From contig NC_133650.1 of NCBI RefSeq assembly GCF_009905375.1, positions 289,342,423-289,406,422 of the forward strand: a stretch of DNA of 64,000 nucleotides, given 5' to 3'. Position 1 is the first letter of the stretch. Each line of letters begins with the position of its first letter. The notes under the pieces were generated by a model. It was not told the origin of the DNA. It searched no databases and saw only the letters and a program-made list of their open reading frames with translations. Origin of the DNA: Apium graveolens (lineage: Eukaryota > Streptophyta > Magnoliopsida > Apiales > Apiaceae). This document shows positions 56,899-64,000 of the stretch, piece after piece. The translations under genes and the position numbers were made by a program.

Positions 56899-58818
56899 AC
56901 TTCATCGTATATTGGTTTAAGCGAAACATTATACATACTTGAAGATCTAAATTTTTAACTCATTTTAACTCAAATTTACTGCAATTTTTTTGAATATTTT
57001 TGTATTTTATTTAATTATGTTATTAATAAATTTATAAACAAATGTAATAATCTTTGAATTGACTGTAATACACACACGCACACACTACTTTAAGTATAAA
57101 AAATAATTAAAAAATAATGTATATGTAATAATAAAAAAAATCATCGATTGTCCACGTATTTAGTATTTGATTTAGCAAATTGATTGATATAACTTTGCGT
57201 TTCAGTTTAATATATCTTATAAAAATTTGTTATGAAAGACTTGCATTTTTTTCATTCCAATTTTACAAGTTTTTTCTTATTTAAATTTACAAAAAGACTG
57301 TAAAATGTTTAATCGATGATAATTTCTTTTGTGTTTGCGATATCTTATGTTTCAGAATCTCAACCTAGTTATTCATTTTTAGGATGCATCTGGAGAGTTA
57401 GAATGTTGAGAAGTGTGAATGTTTTTTTTAAAAGTCGTTGAATTAGTGAGAATGAAATAAATACCAAAATTAATAAATAATGACATGTCATTTTAGCGAG
57501 TGTATATTATGAGAAAAAATAATAAGAAATAGATTGAACGAACATACCGTAATCGGACTATACATTTTTTATCATATAATTTAATATATTTAATGAATGG
57601 TCATTTAATATAGACTATTTATTTGTACTTTTCAATATTTGTTTGTTAATTTTTTGTAGAAATCTCTGATATTATTGCTATCCGGTAAAATATTCAAAAT
57701 TCCAGGTTATTACTTATCAATAACTTAAATAAAAACCATACTTTATGTTATTATTAGATAATATTTGTCAGTATACGAGACATCACATACTAATCGGCTA
57801 GTACGATAAATTATATAATAATGCTCAAATTTGATTTAAATCTGATTTATAATAGTCGTGACTACATTATATTCTAATCAAATTATATTAAATTCAAATA
57901 TAGACATTACAAATTAAAATGATCTCATTCTTGAGTATATATTTGTTCGGTTTCACCCCACTTTACACCCCCTATCAGTAATATGACTAATTTAAATAAA
58001 GTACATAAAATAATGTTATAATAATTAAAAATATATTTAACATTTTTTAATCAAAAACAATTTAAGGGTTCTAAAATTTATAAAAGATGACTGAATTTAT
58101 AATTATAAATTATGAAAACTGAAAAAATGAAATTATATAAAAATATAATCAACATTTTATTTGCTTAAAGTTTAAATAATATAAGAAATTAGGACAAAAA
58201 GAGAGAAAGTGCTTTATTTGATTAGAATGTTAAAATAAACTCAAAGATCTTTGTGCCATAATGGTTATGAGATCAGTTTCTTATAGGATTTCAGGTGTTC
58301 GATTATTAGTATTCACATAATTTTTTATTTTAGCACAATTATATTAGAATGTCAATTTTGTAAATTCTTTGTATATAAGAGTAAAAGGGTAACTTCACAC
58401 ATATTTTATTGGCTCAATTTGCGCATAGTCCCATTTAAATATATAGAAGAATACTATAATAACTAAATTAAAAAAACGGGATGACATCAATAAATAATAT
58501 AAATCAGTATTTTATTCACTCAAAAATTAAAATTTATAAAAAAGAGAATTTGATAAAAAGAGAGAATATGACTTATCTATAAAAATTTTAAAATGCACTC
58601 AAAATGTTATGTAACAATATGGTAGGGACATAAAATTGATAAGTTGGAGGTAAGGGGTTCAATTCCTAGTGGATATACTAATTCTAATTATTTTTAACTA
58701 AAATTGTGTAATGAAGGCATTTTTATAATTTTTAAACATAAAAGGGGCAAAATCATAATTTTACCGTCATTAAAATATCTCAATTTGCCTCTCGTCCTCT
58801 TTTAATATATAGAAGAGA
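55587..58818 (-). mobile_element. Non-autonomous Helitron, 3232 bp
   Basis: On the minus strand the element starts TCTCTTCTATATATTAAAAG at 58818 and ends with the hairpin CCGTG-TCTCG-CACGG followed by GCTTTTATGCTAG at 55587. The terminal CTAG fits the CTRR rule, and the host bases are A before and T after, the expected A/T insertion site. There is no Rep/helicase ORF. The interior is AT-rich with a (TA)n tract at about 56862-56896. The 5' region is duplicated. Confidence 0.8.
58190..58818 (-). repeat. Duplicated Helitron 5' region with tRNA-like B boxes
   Basis: Copies at about 58190-58447 and 58535-58818 share AAAAAGAGAGAA, an ACTCAAA stretch, a B-box-like segment (GGTGTTCGATTATTAG and GGGGTTCAATTCCTAG), a CTCAATTTGC block and a TTTAATATATAGAAGA end. 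Confidence 0.7.
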
Positions 58819-60562
58819 TGAAAAGCATGGAAGAAACAGGGAAAATAACAAGCATGTGTAAATTGGTGGGAGACTTAGTTTAAAAAAACCTGGATTATGA
58901 TTGACGAATGCGAGTGGTTAAATGTTTATTTTTTTTATCATTCACATTTTACGTTAAATTCTCGCTCATCCCAACAAGCTTAATTAGTAAAAAAAATTGA
59001 ACTATTATTTTAAATCAAAAAATAAGTATGACATTCAAAAAGAAATATATAAAGAAATGCTCAAATTTCAAAACAATACTATAACGGCATTACATGTTCA
59101 CATAAGAAAGTCCAATAATTTGACCTAACTTTATGATGCATTTGTTATTAAAATTAACTTAAATTGGGATCTTGGTTTTTTAAAACTATATATATGCATT
59201 TATGAGCGGCGCAGTTACAACTTACAAATCGTCAATCTGTCTGGTGATTATTACTTTTTTTTTTAATTCTGTCCGGTTGATATTATTGGTACTACTTAAC
59301 TGTATAATTCGTTGACCAGAATACAATAATTTGGTTATTGAACGATCAACTGTAGACTTTCAAATTTAAAAATAATTGCAGGCATATGTTACGACTGTAT
59401 GCCCGGTATATTGCACTTGCACACACGTGAACACATAATGCAATTCCAAAATTAATAAATTGATAAATCAATACATTTTTATTTTTTTACACAAGCGGAA
59501 TATCTATTCCTATATCCTCCTATAGTTGCCCTTTAAATAGAGTAGTGCTCGACAGTTATTAAATTGGTTTATAAAATTAGTTCTTAAATAACGTGACATT
59601 AATAACTTGATAAATGGAACAATCTTATTGAATTTTTTTATGTGTACGTATGAAGATTCGTTATTATTAATTGCATTGTAATAAATTATGTTTGAATTTT
59701 TTTTTGGAAATCTTTATCATTTTTCTTTTAAAAATGAAATGGACACTTGGTGAAGACGGTACCACATATACCGTACACGAAAAGAGTAATATTTTAAAAC
59801 ATGATAGTCTTAAAAAAATTGTAACACAAAACATCAGTTTGCAGAAAATGATATTTTTTAAGTATTAAAAAGTCGGAGCTTAAAAAATGTCATGTCACAT
59901 CTTTGATGAGGTAAACATCCACCTTTGGAAACACTCGTGACTTGCTATAAATATCTTTGAAATAATGAATGAGTCGGGGCCAGTTATCTCGAACTAGTTC
60001 CCCAATTTTTTTATAAATATTAATATAGCGCAATATGTTGTTTCAAAAAAATATATATATATAGCGTAATATGTAATATATTTTAATAAACACGTAGAGT
60101 CTCATTTAATTTTAAAAAATATTACTGTTTATGTAGGTTACACAGAAGCATTTGGGTAATTTCGATACCTTCCATTTTTCATAGAGAAGTTACAAGAAGA
60201 AGCAAACACGATTGTGCAAATCTACTTATTTATAACCTTATAAAATACACGTAACACGATTACTAAAATACTATATCTGTTGCTGTTAGTTGTGACTATT
60301 TCAGTTAAATTTAGCTCTCCTACGCCATGAATAGACAAAGTTTGTATAGTAAAGAGTAATATAGATATCTTATGTTATTAGTACTTCATCATTCATTCAT
60401 GTGCCTTCTCGGTGAGCCGTTAAGACAATCGATTATATAATAAAAGCATACGGGAGTCGTTAATAACTAAATTATGTATGAAACATACGAAATTTGAAGC
60501 TGACTCAGTACTTACGGGGAGATACGGGGAGATGATAATAAATTAAATATTATAAAAATATA
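58819..60562. other. AT-rich intergenic DNA
   Basis: There is no gene, tRNA or clear element. A 65-codon ORF at 59671-59868 is in AT-rich context and not supported. Confidence 0.5.
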
Positions 60563-60821
60563 CACTCTCCATCTCATATTACGTTTCCCATTTTGACTTT
60601 TTATATTATTTATATTAAGCGATTAACTACTAATTTACATCTAGTTTATAAGATCAAATATAGTTCTGAGTGATTTTGTTGAATTTGTATTTATGAGTAT
60701 TTTAATACAATGAAATTTTTATATTTAGTACTAATACAAAATTAAAGATATTAACAATTAAAAGTGTGTATTGACAAACGTATTTAACACAAATGAGAAA
60801 TGTTTTTAGGGTCGGAGAGAG
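60563..60821. mobile_element. Stowaway-type MITE, 259 bp
   Basis: The left end CACTCTCCATCTCATATTAC and the inverted right end CTCTCTCCGACCCTAAAAAC resemble the CTCCCTCCGTCCC Stowaway terminus. TA dinucleotides flank both sides (60561-60562 and 60822-60823). Confidence 0.7.
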
Positions 60822-61790
60822 TAGATATTAAATTTGTTGCTTAAGTTTTGTAATTAATATATATTAGATTATTATAAATGAGAAAAACTTAACCTTAGAA
60901 TATGTTTATTATAGTATCAAGAGGCTAGATTATTCACGCAAAAGTTTGCGAGGATGATAAAATTAAACATGTTAGAGTTAGTAGATGGGAGGATTATGTT
61001 TTTTTTTCTTTTTAATTTTGGCAGATTCTTGATGTTTAGTACTAGCAAACTCTTAAATTGAGTATCGTAAATTTGAGAAGGGGTGATAGGAAAATATTAT
61101 AAAATGGTATTTAATTAAAATATTATAAAAATATAATTTATTTTTATTATTAAAAATATTAAATTTTTTGATCAAGTCTTTTAATCTATATATACTAAAT
61201 TATTATTAATAAAAAAAGCATATCCCTAGAGCATACAGCATAATAAGCAGGCGTACTCCTGATATACAGTATTAATGAAGAAAAAGGGCAAAAACAAACA
61301 GGAAAGAGATTAAGAAAAGTTTCATTAAATGTCACACTCCATGATTAGACTGTCACACTCCATGATTGGGTTCATTTGGAAGTACTAAAGTATTTTAAAG
61401 ACGATGCAACATGCAAAGCTGTACCTTTTTTTCTAAAGATTCCGTACAGGTTGTAATTTGTATATATACTGCTTTTATTGGATACCGTTATTTAAACCCA
61501 GCAAAATTTAAACTACGGTCGATGGAATTCATGAAGTACGTTGGGAAATAAAAAAAATAGTTTGAAAAAACTTTTCAAATATGTTGTTATAACTAATTGT
61601 AATATAAATTAATGAATTATGTACCTCTAGACCAAATTTATGTGATCTATTGGACCGTTTTTATCAATTTATCGATAATTTTTTAAAAAAATAAATCAAT
61701 TTCTATAACCTTACTTCGATGCTGGTGTAATACATACACACATTAACTTACAATTTTCATGTGTACTTTGTCTCCCAACTCTTTGCTTTC
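60822..61790. other. AT-rich intergenic DNA with a short duplication
   Basis: TGTCACACTCCATGATT is repeated at 61330 and 61351 (21-bp period). I see nothing else. Confidence 0.5.
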
Positions 61791-62122
61791 GAGCATCTCC
61801 AAGAGACTTTTAACTGACTCCTTAAAATAATATAAAAAATTAGCTGGTAAGATAATGTAGGTTCATATTCTATAATAATTTTATAATTAAAAGTACATTG
61901 AAATTATAAAAGGACAAAAAAAGGGAGACAAAAAGAAAGTGGAGTGATTATTTTAATATAAAATATAACTTAAGAGCTAGGTAGAGGCTCTTATAATCGA
62001 GGAGAGAGAAGAAACTCTTAAGTTTTTAAAGAGCCTATAAGAGTCTCTTGAAACTCAAATTTTAACATCACTCTTTATTTTTAGACTTAAGAGCTCATAT
62101 AAAGAGTTTGTTGGAAATGCTT
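61791..62122. mobile_element. MITE with GAGCATC ends, 332 bp
   Basis: The left end GAGCATCTCCAAGAGACT and the inverted right end AAGCATTTCCAACAAACT match at most positions. Internal GAGCTCTTAAG/CTCTTAAG repeats are inverted. The flanking triplets TTC and TTT are a possible decayed duplication. It is related by its ends to the MITE at 47546. Confidence 0.7.
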
Positions 62123-62190
62123 TTAGCTTTTAGGTTGTTTGCCTTGTACATAGTTGCTCTTCTTTTTTGAAGCATACGTACTTGCATTAC

Positions 62191-62903
62191 TCAAATTAAA
62201 TCAGACTCAAGTACATGATTTAAGAAATCAGGAGGAGTGACAAGCCACTCTCCGAGGTCAGAAATAGAAAGTGCGGTTCGAGCTAGCTCATGAGCCACAC
62301 AATTCTCAGACCTAAAGACAAATTTAACTAGCACATGATTAAAGTGCTTTAAAACAAGCTTACAATCACCCACAATAGTGTTGAAATAAGCACACCCATC
62401 CTCACCGTAGCAAGCATAAGTTAAGCTCTGAGAATCAGTTTCGAAGATGCAACAATTCAGCTGCAAAAGTTTGATCCATATAATAGCTTCCTTTAAACTT
62501 AACGTTTCGGCCTCCTTTGAACTCCAATTACCCCTAATACGACCACATCTCGCTCCAATGAACTGCCCCTGGGAATTTCGGACCACACATCCAAAACCAA
62601 TATAACCATTCTGAGTTCCAATTGTTTGAACATTGATTTTAATGCAATCATTAGGCAGCTTGTTCCATTTTTTATCAGCAATGTTGTTCCTAGCAGATTG
62701 ATGCTTCACCTGCGATTCCTGTGCTTTTATCGAGTCTTGTAACAAATGCAATGCAGCTGCTTTAACCCCGAAGGCTGAACCATTCGCTTTGTCCCAGACC
62801 CATTTATTCCTTTGATTCCATATGCTCCAACATATCAAGCAAAACCAAATACACTTATCCCTTGACACACCATTAAACATGTTAGATATATTTGATAATA
62901 TCA
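62191..62903 (-). pseudogene. LINE-type RNase H domain (3' end of ORF2), cut by a copia LTR
   Basis: The minus-strand frame has 237 codons. The start near 62902 is a junction artefact, because the frame is cut there by the LTR. Its motifs fit the plant RVT_3 RNase H family (CLICWSIWNQRNKWVWD, IGFGCVVRNSQGQFIGARCG, AETLSLKEAIIW, FETDSQSL, FVFRSENCVAHELAR). This family ends plant LINE ORF2 or stands alone. The frame is intact as far as it goes. A T-run near 62166 on the plus strand may be the poly(A) end. Confidence 0.8.
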
Positions 62904-63485
62904 TGTCTAATATGATTTATGTTTAGTTTTCAGATCTTACTTAAACAGGACAAATCAGTACTTAACTAAAATCAGCACTTATACTGAAGTCAGAACTTAA
63001 GTCGTCAGTACTTAAGGTTCAAGAGATATTTATCAGAAGATAATATCAGGACTTAAAGGAAACGTTTAGATAAGGAAGGCAGCTGATTCACAGGAAGAGA
63101 AGATCTAGACAAATGTAAGAAGAGATATGCATGAAGAAGGAATTCCGTGAAGAATGGAATACTTGGAGGAAAAGATATCTGATTGATATATTTTAGGAAG
63201 CAGAATTATGTTCCATATCAATTAGCGATTATCTTGTAACTGTGTAGTATATAAACAGAGACATAGGGTTTACACTAAAAGTGTTATCATTATCGAGAAG
63301 ATTATTAATTGTAACCCTAGCAGCTCTCGTGATATTTGTTCATCACTGAGAGAGGACAGTTCCATACTGTAACAGAGTTTATTGTTTTGAATAAAGTTTG
63401 TTTTCTGTTACTTGAGTTGTTAAAGTTCGATTTGATTGTGCTATACACTGTATTCACCCCCCTCTACAGTGTGTGTGACCTAACA
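62904..63485 (+). mobile_element. 5' LTR of a second copia (Sirevirus-like) element, 582 bp
   Basis: It starts TGTCTAATATG and ends GACCTAACA, directly before the PBS. TATATAAAC lies at about 63248-63256. Five TCAGNACTTAA motifs cluster at 62955-63056. The left edge coincides with loss of the LINE frame. The second LTR is beyond the window. Confidence 0.85.
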
Positions 63486-63487
63486 AG

Positions 63488-63500
63488 TGGTATCAGAGCC
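63488..63500 (+). other. Primer binding site (initiator Met-tRNA type)
   Basis: TGGTATCAGAGCC lies 2 nt after the LTR end. Confidence 0.95.
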
Positions 63501-63541
63501 TATCTGTTAACACACAAACAGTTTAAGATCTAAAAACAACC

Positions 63542-64000
63542 ATGTCTGAAGGGCCTCACAAACCAACCAAGCTCGATGTTGCAGTTGCAGGTGAAGCAGC
63601 AAAGTTAGTACCAAAGGAGAAGAGTGACTACACTGCTGAAGATATCGCATCAATTGCTAAGGATGCTAAGGTACGACACTTACTGCATAGTGCCATTGAT
63701 AATGTAATGTCAAACAGGGTAATAAACTGCAAGACTGCAAAGGAGATATGGGATGCCTTGGAAACAAGATGTCAGGGAACTGATATGATTAAGAAGAACA
63801 GGAAGACAATACTCACTCAAGAGTATGAACACTTTGACTCAAAGGCTAATGAGTCATTGACTGATTTATGTGATAGATTTGTCAAACTCTTGAATGATTT
63901 GTCACTGGTTGATAAGGAGTATGATCTTGAAGATTCAAACCTTAAATTCCTGTTGGCTCTTCCTGAAAGCTGGGATTTGAAGGCAACAACAATAAGAGAC
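63542..64000 (+). CDS. Copia gag, N-terminal part, open to the window edge
   Basis: ATG 63542 opens a frame of 153 codons that continues past the window. It shows UBN2-type gag motifs: AKVRHLLHSAID, VINCKTAKEIWDALETRCQG, ILTQEYEHFDSKANESLTDL, LLNDLSLVDKEYDLED and FLLALPESWDLKATTIRD. The usual N-terminal block of copia gags with a conserved Trp (YxxWK) is absent. MSEGPHKPTKLDV runs almost straight into KLVPKEKSDYTAEDIAS, so an internal deletion is likely. Confidence 0.9.
   Translation, partial: MSEGPHKPTKLDVAVAGEAAKLVPKEKSDYTAEDIASIAKDAKVRHLLHSAIDNVMSNRVINCKTAKEIWDALETRCQGTDMIKKNRKTILTQEYEHFDSKANESLTDLCDRFVKLLNDLSLVDKEYDLEDSNLKFLLALPESWDLKATTIRD

Noticed and set aside
58240..58310. tRNA gene
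   Set aside because: A B-box-like segment is present but no cloverleaf or proper A box; better explained as tRNA-derived sequence in a Helitron.

Overview
The window is plant nuclear DNA, most likely a eudicot with a large, retroelement-rich genome. The evidence is three intron-containing plant genes, plant retrotransposon lineages (Tat-like and Athila-like Ty3/gypsy, Sirevirus-like Ty1/copia, LINEs), Tourist-, Stowaway- and hAT-type MITEs, a Helitron, and plant-type primer binding sites. I cannot name the species from sequence alone.

Left part (1 to about 31.3 kb) is a nest of transposons. The oldest layer is a LINE on the minus strand (about 31.3 to 28.7 kb). It resumes at 17.64-17.56 kb and runs out of sight to the left. 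A Sirevirus-like copia element on the minus strand (5' LTR 16556-17562, then gag, pol and a roughly 4 kb downstream ORF) is inserted in the LINE reverse transcriptase. Only 78 bp away, an 11.1 kb Athila-like gypsy element (17646-28742) with 0.8% LTR divergence and a perfect GTGAT target duplication is inserted in the same LINE. A Tat-like gypsy element on the plus strand enters from the left edge. Its 3' LTR (5610 to about 6178) is embedded in the downstream ORF of the Sirevirus.

Two transposons carry accessory gene units that look independently expressed. In the Tat-like element, a three-exon antisense gene (4072 to 2224) has two well-formed introns, a TATA box, a 24-nt perfect palindrome at the predicted start site, and a 79-bp dyad-repeat array upstream. 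In the Athila-like element, the extra ORF (21357 to 20185) is preceded by a TATA box and a GC-rich hairpin of the type found twice in U3 of each LTR, so the LTR promoter layout appears copied inside the element.

Middle part (32 to 47 kb) holds the genes, all on the plus strand. They are a mitochondrial ribosomal protein mS34 homologue (3 exons), a DUF688-family protein (2 exons) and a receptor-like cytoplasmic kinase of the RLCK-VI/RBK type (7 exons). Between them lie nested hAT elements (37357-38997), a small hAT MITE (43074-43276) and a MITE in the second mS34 intron.

Right part (47 to 64 kb) is gene-free. It holds a GAGCATC-type MITE, a candidate degraded copia LTR with a 178-bp tandem array, a 0.9 kb fold-back element, the 3' end of a LINE, a 3.2 kb non-autonomous Helitron with a duplicated 5' terminus, a Stowaway MITE, another MITE, a LINE RNase H remnant, and at the right edge the 5' LTR, PBS and gag start of a second copia element.
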